Shown here piece after piece: positions 1 through 8,199 of a DNA stretch of 26,317 nt. Numbering within the stretch: position 1 is the first letter of the stretch; the number at the start of each line of letters is the position of its first letter. The notes beneath the pieces were generated by a model. The model did not search any database. It saw only the letters and a list, made by a program, of their open reading frames with translations, and was not told where the DNA came from. The stretch covers positions 1-26,317 of the forward strand of contig JBPCNO010000134.1 in NCBI GenBank assembly GCA_051001135.1, in the 5' to 3' direction. The translations under genes were made by a program, and so were the position numbers. Source of the stretch: CAWHMN01 sp051001135 (GTDB taxonomy: Bacteria; Acidobacteriota; Terriglobia; Terriglobales; Acidobacteriaceae).

Positions 1-305
1 ACCGCGATGTCGTTCACACAATGGTTCACCAGATCGGAGCACACCGTGTGATGAATACCAAGCTCGAACGCCACTTTGAGCTTCGTCCCCACCCCATCCG
101 CGCTTGAAACCAGCACCGGATCCTTATAGCGCTTCAGATCCAGCGCAAACAGCGCCCCAAACCCGCCAATTCCGCCCAGCACTCCCCTGGTGAAGGTCTC
201 TTGCGCGAGCGACTTGATGCGCTCTTTCGCTCGATCCCCGCTCGTGATATCGACACCGGCATCGGCATACGTGATGGACGCTGTACTCTTCTTCGCTGCT
301 GGCAA
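1..305 (-). CDS. purM: Phosphoribosylformylglycinamidine cyclo-ligase (AIR synthetase), N-terminal part
   Basis: PurM makes aminoimidazole ribonucleotide from FGAM with ATP in cytosolic purine synthesis. Only the first 101 codons lie in the window; the gene runs off the left edge. Reading leftward from 305, the protein shows SITYADAGVDI, then GGIGGFGALF and the phosphate-binding stretch DGVGTKLK, then DLVNHCVNDI, which are the expected N-terminal PurM blocks in order. There is no in-frame ATG between the upstream stop (near 350) and the conserved block, so the TTG at 305 is the best start; a purine-rich AAAGAAG stretch lies just ahead of it. The gene diverges from the glycosidase at 466. Identification is secure; the start is inferred. 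Confidence 0.9.
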   Translation of the reverse strand, partial: MPAAKKSTASITYADAGVDITSGDRAKERIKSLAQETFTRGVLGGIGGFGALFALDLKRYKDPVLVSSADGVGTKLKVAFELGIHHTVCSDLVNHCVNDIA

Positions 306-465
306 GGCGCTTCTTTCTATGGCTGCGGGATAGTTGCGGGAAGAGCTAGTTTACCAGCGCGGGTGTGTGGACGAGCGTGAGGAGAAACGCGTATGCGTTG
401 TCTGCTGGGCCTCGAACGATTGGGAGCGCCGCTCGATCGGCAGGAAACCGAACTGGAGCGAAGCG

Positions 466-3198
466 ATGCGAGCAAGTAGCATAGGCACCATGATCAAACC
501 CCTGTGTCGCGGCGGCAAGCAGTGGCGGCGTGTCTGGAGCGGTTCTCGACGCAGTATCCGGAGCAATGTCTGGAGCAGTGCCCAAAGAATTGCCCGAAGA
601 ATCGTAGGACAAGTGCTGTGCGTGCTGGCCATAGGCACCATCGCGGCCCAGGCGCAAAGCTGGCTGCAGCCGATGCGCAACTTCGCTCCTGCAGAGAACT
701 CCCTCGCTCTGCGGCAGCACACCGAGTCGGAGAAGCCCTTCACCGTGGCCGGTGAGTGCGGCGCATTCATGGGCCAGCAGGATGGCCGCTTCGAAGCCTG
801 GATCTTCCCCGTCAAGATCCTCAGCCACATGCAGATCGAGGCGCACGTCCAAGGTTACGATGTGCCCATCGATGTGAATGCGGACGCGGCGGAGATCGAT
901 GTCCAGCCTGATCACACCACCATCACCTACGCGCACATCGCATTTACCCTGCGCGAGACATTCTTCGCCACGCAGTGCGGTCCGCAGGCCGCCAGCGCAA
1001 CCGGCACGGGTGTCATGGCGCTCTTCCAGATCGACTCCGCTCGGCCGCTGACCTTGACCTTCAGCTTCAAGCCCGAGGTGCAGCCGATGTGGCCTGCCCC
1101 CCAATATGGCAACATCAGCACCGAGTGGGTCTCCCTTGGCGGCAAAAGCGGCAGCGAAAACCCCAGCGGCCCCGGATGGTACATGCTCCACACCGACCGG
1201 CCGGAGCTCTCCGCCGCCGTCGCCATGCCGGGAACGGAACCCGGCATTCTTGCTCCGTTTCAGGAGCGCCCAAAATACTATCCCGTGCAGCTCATCCTGC
1301 ACTACGACCCCAGGCGCGACCGCGGCAATACCTACCCTTTGCTCATGGCCGCGGGGCGCACCGCGGAGGCTGCCAGCAAGGCCAGCCTGGGCGCGGCGCT
1401 CGAACGGCTGAACACGCAAGCCGCGGCGCTCTACGCACAGACCAGCGCCTACTACGCCCACTTCTTCGATACCCGCACCACGGTGAACACGCCCGACGCC
1501 GCCTTCAACGACTACTTCCGCTGGGCGGAGATCTCCATCGATCAGTTGCGGGTGCGGCACAACGACGAGACCGGGCTGGTTGCCGGCTTTTACTCCTCCG
1601 GGGATTCGGCGCGTCCCGGCTTCGGCTGGTTCTTTGGCCGCGACTCCTTCTATACCCTCTACGCCATCGACAATTATGGCGATTTCCCGCTCGTCCGGCA
1701 GGAGCTCGAGTTCCTGATCGCACGGCAGCGCGCCGACGGCAAAATGCCCCATGAATACGCGCAGACCGCGGAGTCTGTCGATTGGGCGAATTCCGCCTAT
1801 GAATACGCTGCGGCGGATTCCACGCCCCTCTTCCTCATGGGGATGGATGATTACGTGAATGCTAGCGGCGACGTCGCGTTCCTGCGCGCGCACTGGCCGG
1901 CGGTCGAGAAGGCCTGGAACTTCGAGCGCACCCACGACACCGACGGTGACGGTATCTATGACAACGCGCAGGGCACCGGTTGGGTCGAAAGCTGGCCTCC
2001 CGCTATGCCGCACCAGGAGATCTATCTCGCCGCGCTCGATCAGCAGGCCAGCGGCGCCATGGCGCGCCTGAGTCAACACATGGACAACGGCGATGTTGCG
2101 AAGATCGCGCAGACGCGGGCTGCCATGATCGCAGCGAAGATCCCGCAGGAGTATGCACAACCCGACGGCATGTACGCCTTCAGCTACAACGGCAGCAAAG
2201 GCGCAAACCCGACAGACCGCACCGCCACCATCTTTCCCTCGATCGCGTGGTGGGACGGTCACTACTCTCTGCCCCATTCCGATGCCATGTTCGAGCGCTG
2301 GGCCTCCAGCGAATTTTCGACTGATTGGGGCGCGCGCGATGTCAGCAATCATGAGCCGCTGTACGATCCAATCAGCTATCACCAGGGTTCCGTATGGCCG
2401 CTCTTTACCGGCTGGACTTCGTTGGCGGAGTACCGCACCGGCCGCACTCTCAGCGGCTACGCGCAACTGATGCAGACCGCCAACCTGACCACCGCGCAGG
2501 ACCTCGGTGCCGTGACCGAGCTGCTCAGCGGCGACTTCTTCGTTCCCTTCGGCCGCAGCACCTCGCATCAGCTCTGGTCTTCGGCCATGGTGCTGGTTCC
2601 CGTTACACGCGGACTCTTCGGCATCAGCGTGGACGCGCCCACACAGACCGTCACCATCGATCCCCATCTTCCTGCGCAGTGGGATCACGCAACCGTGCGG
2701 CACCTGGAAGTCGGCGCCACCCCAGCGGACCTGACATACGTTCGCAGCGGACGCGCATGGGTGATTCGTCTGAACGCGCCACCCGGCAGCTCCGTGAAAC
2801 TCGCGAGCACCGCGCCCGGCGCCCGCATCTCCGCCGATGGACGTGAGCTGCGCATCCCCGTGCCCCCAGTGGAGGTGGGCATGGACTACGGTGCGGATGC
2901 AGCCCTCCCGCTCCCCGGCGCGCGCACGCACCAGATGAAGGTGCTGCGCGAGACCCATGCAGAGCACGCGCTGACGCTTGAACTGGCAGCGCCCGGCGGA
3001 AGCGAGCAAACGCTCGCCGTGCGCGTGAACTCGCCCGAGAGGTCCACTACCAGGCACACCGTGAAATGGACACCGCCATCTGTGTCGGTCGAGGGCGGTA
3101 CGCTTCACGCGGACAAGCTGCACCTCCGCTTCCCCGCCGCTGTTGCCGGCGACGGAAGTGATGGCTATGTGCGCACCACCGTAAGGCTGCGTTGGTAG
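466..3198 (+). CDS. Secreted amylo-alpha-1,6-glucosidase / glycogen-debranching-like glycoside hydrolase
   Basis: A protein of about 910 residues with an (alpha/alpha)6-barrel of the debranching-enzyme C-terminal type. A basic N-terminus leads into a hydrophobic segment ending in AAQAQS, which reads as a signal peptide, so the enzyme probably acts outside the cytoplasm. Next comes a beta-rich domain, then the barrel with GWFFGRDSFYTLYA (about residue 387), ADGKMPHEY and YHQGSVWPLF (about residue 638), resembling the WFWGRD and YHxGxVWP signatures of GDE/GH15-like enzymes. The C-terminus is a beta-sandwich. I chose the ATG at 466 because GGAG lies 7 bases upstream; the ATG at 490 is an alternative with no clear ribosome site. 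The substrate (alpha-glucan, trehalose-like or another oligosaccharide) cannot be told. The long antisense reading frame over this gene is a composition artefact. Confidence 0.8.
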   Translation: MRASSIGTMIKPLCRGGKQWRRVWSGSRRSIRSNVWSSAQRIARRIVGQVLCVLAIGTIAAQAQSWLQPMRNFAPAENSLALRQHTESEKPFTVAGECGAFMGQQDGRFEAWIFPVKILSHMQIEAHVQGYDVPIDVNADAAEIDVQPDHTTITYAHIAFTLRETFFATQCGPQAASATGTGVMALFQIDSARPLTLTFSFKPEVQPMWPAPQYGNISTEWVSLGGKSGSENPSGPGWYMLHTDRPELSAAVAMPGTEPGILAPFQERPKYYPVQLILHYDPRRDRGNTYPLLMAAGRTAEAASKASLGAALERLNTQAAALYAQTSAYYAHFFDTRTTVNTPDAAFNDYFRWAEISIDQLRVRHNDETGLVAGFYSSGDSARPGFGWFFGRDSFYTLYAIDNYGDFPLVRQELEFLIARQRADGKMPHEYAQTAESVDWANSAYEYAAADSTPLFLMGMDDYVNASGDVAFLRAHWPAVEKAWNFERTHDTDGDGIYDNAQGTGWVESWPPAMPHQEIYLAALDQQASGAMARLSQHMDNGDVAKIAQTRAAMIAAKIPQEYAQPDGMYAFSYNGSKGANPTDRTATIFPSIAWWDGHYSLPHSDAMFERWASSEFSTDWGARDVSNHEPLYDPISYHQGSVWPLFTGWTSLAEYRTGRTLSGYAQLMQTANLTTAQDLGAVTELLSGDFFVPFGRSTSHQLWSSAMVLVPVTRGLFGISVDAPTQTVTIDPHLPAQWDHATVRHLEVGATPADLTYVRSGRAWVIRLNAPPGSSVKLASTAPGARISADGRELRIPVPPVEVGMDYGADAALPLPGARTHQMKVLRETHAEHALTLELAAPGGSEQTLAVRVNSPERSTTRHTVKWTPPSVSVEGGTLHADKLHLRFPAAVAGDGSDGYVRTTVRLRW

Positions 3199-3220
3199 TG
3201 GCGGACAGACGCGCCGGTGT

Positions 3221-3249
3221 TTGGCGGTTCTCCGAACGGTTGTTATACT
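3221..3249 (+). promoter_or_regulatory. Sigma-70-type promoter for tRNA-Phe
   Basis: TTGGCG (3221-3226) and TATACT (3244-3249) are separated by exactly 17 bases, close to the housekeeping consensus. The predicted transcript starts near 3256 and has a leader of about 120 bases before the tRNA, in which I see no coding frame or strong hairpin. Confidence 0.65.
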
Positions 3250-3377
3250 GACGAAGTTGTTGGTCGCACCCACCGGCGTATGGGGCATCTGAGCTGCCTA
3301 GCTAGCTCTGATCACAGAGCCGTCCGCATTTGAAAAGCGCCAGCAGCATCCCCAGCACACGTTCACGTGCGAAAGCT

Positions 3378-3452
3378 GGCCAGATAGCTCAGTGGTAGAG
3401 CGCGGCCCTGAAAAGGCCGGCGTCGGCGGTTCGATCCCGTCTCTGGCCACCA
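3378..3452 (+). tRNA. tRNA-Phe (anticodon GAA)
   Basis: A full cloverleaf can be folded by hand. The acceptor arm GGCCAGA pairs with TCTGGCC, the D arm is GCTC/GAGC, the anticodon arm CGGCC/GGCCG encloses the loop CTGAAAA (anticodon GAA), and the T loop is TTCGATC. The 3' CCA is encoded in the DNA. Confidence 0.97.
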
Positions 3453-3798
3453 CATTCTATGAGCGGCTGACGAAGACTTCCATCGAGCACGCACGCCGGA
3501 CTCCCGACCGCCAGACATTTCGGGCAGGTCGCGAGCAATTGGCTAGACTTTCACGGGATGCTTTTCCTACAGCCGGAACCAACGCCCCCTTCATGCACTG
3601 ATGCAGCAATTTCTCCATGCAATGAGGGTAGAACGTGGGTTGGCGCCAGCCGCGTTGCGGGGTTACCGGTCACGAGCTTGGTACTTCCTACAGTGGCTTG
3701 GGCATTACGGACTTACAACATAGATCGTATGTTGTCGAGCCTCATCTGAATATCACAGGACGCGAATGCGCCCAAGTTCACCAAGCGAAGGAAATTCC
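3453..3798. other. Intergenic stretch with SDR control region
   Basis: No convincing gene is visible. Short open frames here lack family resemblance and good start sites. The only clear structure is the perfect inverted repeat at 3715-3735, about 65 bases before the SDR start. Confidence 0.6.
3715..3735. promoter_or_regulatory. Perfect inverted repeat, candidate repressor operator
   Basis: ACAACATA (3715-3722), a 5-base spacer, and TATGTTGT (3728-3735) form a perfect dyad. Its right arm overlaps TATGTT, a possible -10 element lying 17 bases from a weak TTACGG. A dyad over a promoter upstream of an oxidoreductase is typical of TetR/MarR-type control, but no regulator gene is adjacent in the window. 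The function is inferred. Confidence 0.45.
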
Positions 3799-4911
3799 AT
3801 GCGTATTTTTGTCACTGGCGCTACCGGTTTTATCGGTTCTGCGATTGTTCCGGAACTCATCAACGCGGGCCATCAGGTACTCGGATTGACGCACAGCGAG
3901 GCGGGAGCCCAGTCTCTCATCGCCGCCGGCGCCGAAGCGCATCGAGGGAATCTTGAAGACCTGGAGAGCCTGCGCAGTGGAGCAGCCCAGTCGGACGGCG
4001 TGATTCACTGCGCCTTCGACCACGACTTCTCGAACTTCGTAGCGAATTGCGAGAAGGACAGGCGCGCCATCGAGGCACTCGGCGCCGCGCTCAGCGGATC
4101 AGACCGCCCCCTGATCATCACCTCCGGGACCGGAATGGGGAACGCTGTGCCAGGTCAACCCGCGACCGAAGATAGCTTCAATCCCAATCACCCGAATCCC
4201 CGCAAAGCTTCGGAAATAGCAGGAGCTTCGGTGGCGGCGAGTGGTGTCAACGTGTCGGTGGTGCGCCTTCCGCAGGTCCACAACATGGTCAAGCAAGGCC
4301 TCGTCACCTACGCAATCGCGGTGGCTCGGGAGAAGGGTCTCTCCGCGTATGTGGGCGACGGACTCAACCGCTACCCGGCGGCGCATGTGCTCGATACTGC
4401 CCGTCTCTACAGGCTCGCTTTGGAGAAGCAGCAGGCAGGCGCCAGGTACCACGCGGTCGCCGAAGTGGGAGTGCCGTTCCGGGACATCGCTGAAGTCATT
4501 GGCCGAGGCCTGAAGGTGCCGGTGGTCGCCATGTCTCCGGAGGAGGCGACACCCCATTTCGGATGGCTCGCGATGTTCGCCGGTCTTGACCTTCCGGCTT
4601 CCAGCGCGCAAACGCAGGAACGGCTCGGATGGCACCCGACCGGGCCTGGGAACAAATGCGCTACTTCGAAGCCTGAACAGGCCGCGTGCATGTTCTCGGA
4701 TAACCCTGTGTGTCCTGACAATCATCGGGGCTTGGAAGGTGCCAGACGCGATCCAGCAGGAGGATCGCAAGGCGTTGCAAGAGATAGGTCGATCGCGAGA
4801 ACCGCCACGCCCGAAACCAATCACCTCTCGATGAGTGCATGGGCGATGACGCAACAAATGAAATTCGCGCCGCGACGAATCGCTCCCATGAACACGTTTT
4901 ATCGTTCGTAA
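3799..4911 (+). CDS. SDR-family NAD(P)-dependent epimerase/oxidoreductase with frameshifted C-terminus
   Basis: An extended short-chain dehydrogenase. The N-terminal MRIFVTGATGFIGSAIV carries the GxxGxxG dinucleotide site, followed by a Rossmann fold. The start at 3799 follows AAGGAAA at good spacing. The family usually stops shortly after a QERLGWxPTGPGL block with a tail near MRYFE. Here the conserved frame runs through GWHPTGPG and is then lost: the reading EQMRYFEA followed by TGA (4650-4676) lies in another frame, while the open frame continues for about 80 unrelated residues to 4911. The simplest explanation is a small deletion near 4645-4650 that removed a few codons and shifted the frame. 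The catalytic core should be intact, so the product may still work. Substrate unknown. Confidence 0.75.
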   Translation: MRIFVTGATGFIGSAIVPELINAGHQVLGLTHSEAGAQSLIAAGAEAHRGNLEDLESLRSGAAQSDGVIHCAFDHDFSNFVANCEKDRRAIEALGAALSGSDRPLIITSGTGMGNAVPGQPATEDSFNPNHPNPRKASEIAGASVAASGVNVSVVRLPQVHNMVKQGLVTYAIAVAREKGLSAYVGDGLNRYPAAHVLDTARLYRLALEKQQAGARYHAVAEVGVPFRDIAEVIGRGLKVPVVAMSPEEATPHFGWLAMFAGLDLPASSAQTQERLGWHPTGPGNKCATSKPEQAACMFSDNPVCPDNHRGLEGARRDPAGGSQGVARDRSIARTATPETNHLSMSAWAMTQQMKFAPRRIAPMNTFYRS

Positions 4912-4955
4912 TTCCGCGAACTGCCGCAGTGATGATGCGATCGAGTTCAGGTGTA

Positions 4956-4982
4956 TTGGGTAAAACGGTGTCCGATTATAAT
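4956..4982 (+). promoter_or_regulatory. Promoter of the DyP peroxidase gene, probable leaderless start
   Basis: A perfect TATAAT (4977-4982) ends six bases before the ATG at 4989, which would place transcription initiation at or next to the start codon. The -35 is weaker: TTGGGT at 4956-4961, spacer 15. No Shine-Dalgarno sequence precedes this ATG, in keeping with a leaderless mRNA. Confidence 0.5.
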
Positions 4983-4988
4983 GCCCGC

Positions 4989-5873
4989 ATGTACACGCCC
5001 CAGGCTGGAATCTTCGCTCTTGGAACGTCCTCTCATGCCTACCTGGAGCTTGACATTCTGGACGCGAAGAAAGGCGAGGAGTTCGCCTCTACCATCTCTG
5101 CTATCCGCGAACCCCGGACCACGACGGGAGGAGTGAACTTCGTTATCGGCTTCCGGCCTGAGCTCTGGCGCGACATTGTTCCACAAAACGCCCCTCCGGG
5201 CGTGGAGGGCTTTAACAGTGAGATTCAGGGCATAGAAGGATTCGTGATGCCAGCCACGCAACACGACGCGCTGGTATGGCTGTCCGGCAGTGCTTATGAC
5301 GTTATCTTCGACATGGCCCGCTCGGTGATCCATGACCTCGCAGGCCTGGCGTCGTTAGGGGATGAAACCTCGAGTTGGCCTTACCGGCATGATAGAGATC
5401 TTACCGGCTTCATCGACGGCTCTGAGAATCCGACGCTGCTCGACGCTCCAATGGCAGCGCTCCTGCCCGAAGGAGTTCCCGGTGCTGCCGGTTCCGTGCT
5501 GTTGCTTCAAAAGTGGAAGCACAAGACAGCGCAGTGGGAAGCCCTTCCGGTTGATCAGCAGGAACGGATCATGGGACGCACCAAGCTCGACAGCATCGAA
5601 CTCGAGAACAAGCCGTCGGACTCGCATGTCGCTCGCACCGATCAGGACGAGTTCGGGAACATCTTTCGTCGCAACATGCCGTACGGAAACGTCGACGACC
5701 ATGGAACCGTGTTCGTTGGATTCAGCGCAGATCAGAAGCGGCTTTCCACGATGCTGGATAGCATGGCGGGCCTGATCACCGGCACGCGCGACGCGCTCAC
5801 ACGCTTTACTCAGCCGCTGACCGGCTCCTATTATTTCGTGCCTTCCGTCGAAAGTCTGCGGCGCTTACGGTAA
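4989..5873 (+). CDS. DyP-type heme peroxidase
   Basis: About 294 residues, a usual length for bacterial cytoplasmic or encapsulin-loaded DyP enzymes, which use hydrogen peroxide to oxidise bulky substrates at a heme. The sequence shows the DyP signature GFIDGSENP (catalytic Asp in GxxDG), the proximal heme His in DSHVARTD, and the distal Arg region IFRRNMPYG followed by GTVFVGF. The frame is open upstream to 4839, but the family begins near MYTPQAGIFALGT, and a TATAAT six bases ahead of that ATG supports a leaderless start at 4989. No Tat signal is present and no encapsulin gene is seen nearby. It lies downstream of the SDR gene but seems to have its own promoter. Confidence 0.9.
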   Translation: MYTPQAGIFALGTSSHAYLELDILDAKKGEEFASTISAIREPRTTTGGVNFVIGFRPELWRDIVPQNAPPGVEGFNSEIQGIEGFVMPATQHDALVWLSGSAYDVIFDMARSVIHDLAGLASLGDETSSWPYRHDRDLTGFIDGSENPTLLDAPMAALLPEGVPGAAGSVLLLQKWKHKTAQWEALPVDQQERIMGRTKLDSIELENKPSDSHVARTDQDEFGNIFRRNMPYGNVDDHGTVFVGFSADQKRLSTMLDSMAGLITGTRDALTRFTQPLTGSYYFVPSVESLRRLR

Positions 5874-5950
5874 AGCGATCACACCAGCATCGCGCTTCGG
5901 GGCCTCAGAGAACTGAGGGCCGGAGGCCGAAACGAAGGATCGGAGAGAAC

Positions 5951-6397
5951 ATGAAGCCGACAAGTCGTCCGCAAGGCGAGGCCGCTTCAGCGAACATCAC
6001 CAAGCGAATTGAAGAGCTGGGGGATTGGAGAGGAGAGACCCTGGCTCATGTCCGTCAGCTCATCCACGATGCTGACCCCGACATCCAGGAGGAGTGGAAA
6101 TGGGAGAAGCCAAAATCCCCTGGAACCCCTGTCTGGTCCCATGACGGCATTGTCTGCACAGGCGAATCCTACAAGCAGGTCGTGAAGCTCACCTTCGCTC
6201 GCGGAGCCTCCATCCAAGACCCGAAGAAGCTCTTCAATTCCAGCCTGGAGGGGAACACGCGGCGTGCGATCGACCTCCGCGAAGGGGAAAAGATCGACGA
6301 AGCTGCCTTCAGGCAACTGATCCGCGCCGCGGTGGCGGCCAACTCCGCAGCGCGCGCTTCATCCAAACGTCTATTTGTGGCACGACTTCTGCTATGA
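5951..6397 (+). CDS. DUF1801 domain protein
   Basis: About 148 residues. The stretch EEWKWEKPKSPGTPVWSHDGIVCTGESYKQVVKLTFARGA, seen here in pieces WKWEKP, GTPVWSHDG and YKQVVKLTF, matches the DUF1801/YdhG-like fold, as does FNSSLEGNTRRAIDLREGE near the end. These small cytosolic proteins have no settled function. GGAGAG lies six bases before the ATG. The last dozen residues (after AANSAARASSK) look longer than is usual for the family and may be a drifted tail. It follows the peroxidase by 77 bases in the same direction and may be co-transcribed. Confidence 0.75.
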   Translation: MKPTSRPQGEAASANITKRIEELGDWRGETLAHVRQLIHDADPDIQEEWKWEKPKSPGTPVWSHDGIVCTGESYKQVVKLTFARGASIQDPKKLFNSSLEGNTRRAIDLREGEKIDEAAFRQLIRAAVAANSAARASSKRLFVARLLL

Positions 6398-6559
6398 GAG
6401 TGACAGCACTCAGGGAACCATCGCTCGTCATGAGGCAACACATGGTTATTTCGGAATCGGCGACGACCCTAGGAACGCCACTCCGACAGGAGATTTCCAG
6501 TCTCTCTTTTCTGGATTCAGCGGAGTAAGTTTTGATGATTATCTGGAGAATGATTGCAA

Positions 6560-7114
6560 ATGACCGCGAAAAAGCTCATTTCACTATCAATTCACGCGAT
6601 CTCCTGTTTCTTGAGCGCAGCATTGGGCGCGATATTTGTAGTAACGTTTTTTCATCATCGCGAGGCCGGAAGCCTAAAAATGCACAATCTCCAAATAACG
6701 GATTCCTCCGGTAGGATTCGGGGGCAGTTCGGAATACAAGACGGACACGGTGTTGGGCTCAGTTTGCTTTCTGAAGAAGGGGCTCCAATGCTTGTAGTAG
6801 GGGCATCAAATCAGGAGCCCACCAACGGTGTTCACCCATCTTCTGAATCCTCATTTCTAGACTTGTATGGATCAACGGGCCGAGCGTATCTTTCAGCATT
6901 TGCTGATGCGAACGGAGACGGAACGTTGGCTTTCAGTAGTCACACCAGCGAAAGCGCTCTACTGCTTGGACACATCAAGACAGGCGATATCTTGTACCAT
7001 CCAAGAGCTGGAGTGGGAATCGAGATTCGAAGTCAAGGAAAATATGCTGGATTGGGCGTTAAGGATTTCGGTCAACAGGGGCAGGCGTTTGTCTACCCAT
7101 GTTCGAATAAGTAG
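6560..7114 (+). CDS. Membrane-anchored hypothetical protein with beta-strand repeats
   Basis: About 184 residues. One N-terminal transmembrane segment (roughly residues 8-30) is followed by short repeating units such as LQITDSSGRIRGQFGI, VGLSLLSEEGAPMLVVG and LDLYGSTGRAYLSAFADANGDGTL. The pattern of a turn with a Gly/Asn/Asp pair followed by RxxL-like strands suggests a beta-solenoid or beta-roll exposed outside the membrane. GGAGA ten bases upstream favours ATG 6560 over TTG 6554. GC content is visibly lower than in the neighbours. I know of no function; similar repeat proteins occur as hypotheticals in several phyla. Confidence 0.6.
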   Translation: MTAKKLISLSIHAISCFLSAALGAIFVVTFFHHREAGSLKMHNLQITDSSGRIRGQFGIQDGHGVGLSLLSEEGAPMLVVGASNQEPTNGVHPSSESSFLDLYGSTGRAYLSAFADANGDGTLAFSSHTSESALLLGHIKTGDILYHPRAGVGIEIRSQGKYAGLGVKDFGQQGQAFVYPCSNK

Positions 7115-7495
7115 TCAGGGGCCGTTGCCGCGGCAACGAAGAGCGAGTCGGTCTCCATCACTCAGGCCGCAGATGGTTCTGACCTGCCCCCGAAAAACTC
7201 AACCAATTGAAGCTGGAGTTCTCTCGTAATCTGAACGGGAGGTCAGGTAAACGCGGATCTTTCGACTCGCGGTACTGCGCGTAACGCAGGACAACTCGCT
7301 TAGGATGGCAGATGGGTACAGGGTGGTGGGGAGTCAACCACCCTTCGCTCAGTATGAGAGAGTTGAAACGTGGAGTGTAGCGGCGCATGCCTCTGCTTCA
7401 GGCGCCTCGACGTCCATCGTGGCCAAAGACAGCAAGTCAGCGAGGCAGCAAACTACCCCACCCTAGCTTCGCTAGAATGGGGCACCCGGCAGCAG
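7115..7495. other. Intergenic stretch with palindrome and interspersed repeat
   Basis: There is no gene I can support. A self-complementary 16-mer, CGTTGCCGCGGCAACG, sits at 7123-7138 just after the upstream stop codon; it could act as a weak terminator (no T run) or a protein site. The segment at about 7235-7345 read on the minus strand gives CHPKRVVLRYAQYRESKDPR, which resembles the CHPERSEG-type spurious translations of dispersed repeats. The end (7478-7490) carries the AATGGGGCACCCGG core of the window's repeat family. Confidence 0.5.
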
Positions 7496-8113
7496 CTATT
7501 CCTCGTAGTAGAGGTAGCGGCGCCACTTGGGGTCGGAGTGGCCGATCATGCGCATGATGTGGCGGCTGGTGTGGAGGGAGAAGGGACGCGGCTCGCGCAT
7601 CAGCTTCATGTCATGCAGTTCGTGCAGCAGGTGGTTGCCCTTGCGCCGGTTGCAGTTGTGGCAGCAGGCGACGAGGTTCTCCCAGGTAGAGAGGCCGCCG
7701 CGGGAGCGGGGCTGGACGTGATCGAGCGTGAGCTCGCCGGCGTTCAACACGGTGCCGCAGTACTGGCAGGAGTTGCGATCGCGCAGCAGGATGTTCTTGC
7801 GCGAGAGTGCGCGAGTCTGGTGCGGGATGCGGCGATACTCGAGCAGGCGGATGACCGAGGGCATGGGGATGCGGGTGCGGGCGGCGTGCAGGATTGCGCC
7901 CTGCTCTTCCTCGGTGCGCGCGACGCCCTTCAGCACCAGCACCAGCGCACGGCGCGCGCCGCAGATGTTGATCGGCTCATAGGACGCATTGAGGACCAGG
8001 ACCGGCCGCTGCATGGTGACCGGCTGCGCGATCCGCACCTCGACTATCGGTGCATGGGTATGCGCGATGTGCTTGGCCTTGCGTGCGTAGACGGTGGTCT
8101 TTCCCATCGACAT
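7496..8113 (-). CDS. HNH endonuclease family protein
   Basis: About 205 residues. The HNH fold is clear in the C-terminal half: a zinc-knuckle CQYCG, then LDHVQPRSRGG (catalytic His with the downstream basic stretch), then NLVACCHNCNRRKGN, which supplies the second Cys pair and the conserved Asn. The N-terminal half (PVLVLNASYEPINICGARRALVLVLKGVA, seen as VLNASYEPIN and RRALVLVLKG) matches the common chromosomal HNH family of this length found singly in many bacteria. Those proteins have no proven role; DNA repair or processing is a guess. GAGGG precedes ATG 8113. A tandem repeat lies upstream between this gene and comF. Confidence 0.88.
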   Translation of the reverse strand: MSMGKTTVYARKAKHIAHTHAPIVEVRIAQPVTMQRPVLVLNASYEPINICGARRALVLVLKGVARTEEEQGAILHAARTRIPMPSVIRLLEYRRIPHQTRALSRKNILLRDRNSCQYCGTVLNAGELTLDHVQPRSRGGLSTWENLVACCHNCNRRKGNHLLHELHDMKLMREPRPFSLHTSRHIMRMIGHSDPKWRRYLYYEE

Positions 8114-8140
8114 CGCGGATCCCTCTTTATCCTTCGACTT

Positions 8141-8188
8141 ACAACTTAGACCTGCAACCTAGAACTACAACTTAGACCTGCAGCTTAG
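8141..8188. repeat. Two-copy 26-bp tandem repeat
   Basis: ACAACTTAGACCTGCA occurs at 8141-8156 and again at 8167-8182, a period of 26 bases, with related CTAGA/TTAGAC spacer pieces around. It lies between the HNH gene and the end of comF. No function is evident; it may be slippage DNA. Confidence 0.7.
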
Positions 8189-8199
8189 ACGTGTGACTC

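Noticed and set aside
346..3288. 980-codon open frame antisense to the glycoside hydrolase
   Set aside because: It mirrors the codon phase of the real gene in high-GC DNA, has no family resemblance and would leave the well-recognised hydrolase uncoded.
6375..6563. 62-codon frame after the DUF1801 gene
   Set aside because: It overlaps the gene end, has no ribosome site and no similarity to anything I know.
7370..8149. 259-codon plus-strand frame over the HNH gene
   Set aside because: Antisense shadow; the HNH motifs lie on the minus strand.
8130..8190. Tandem repeat considered as a CRISPR array
   Set aside because: Only two units with a period of 26 and related rather than unique spacers; no cas genes nearby.
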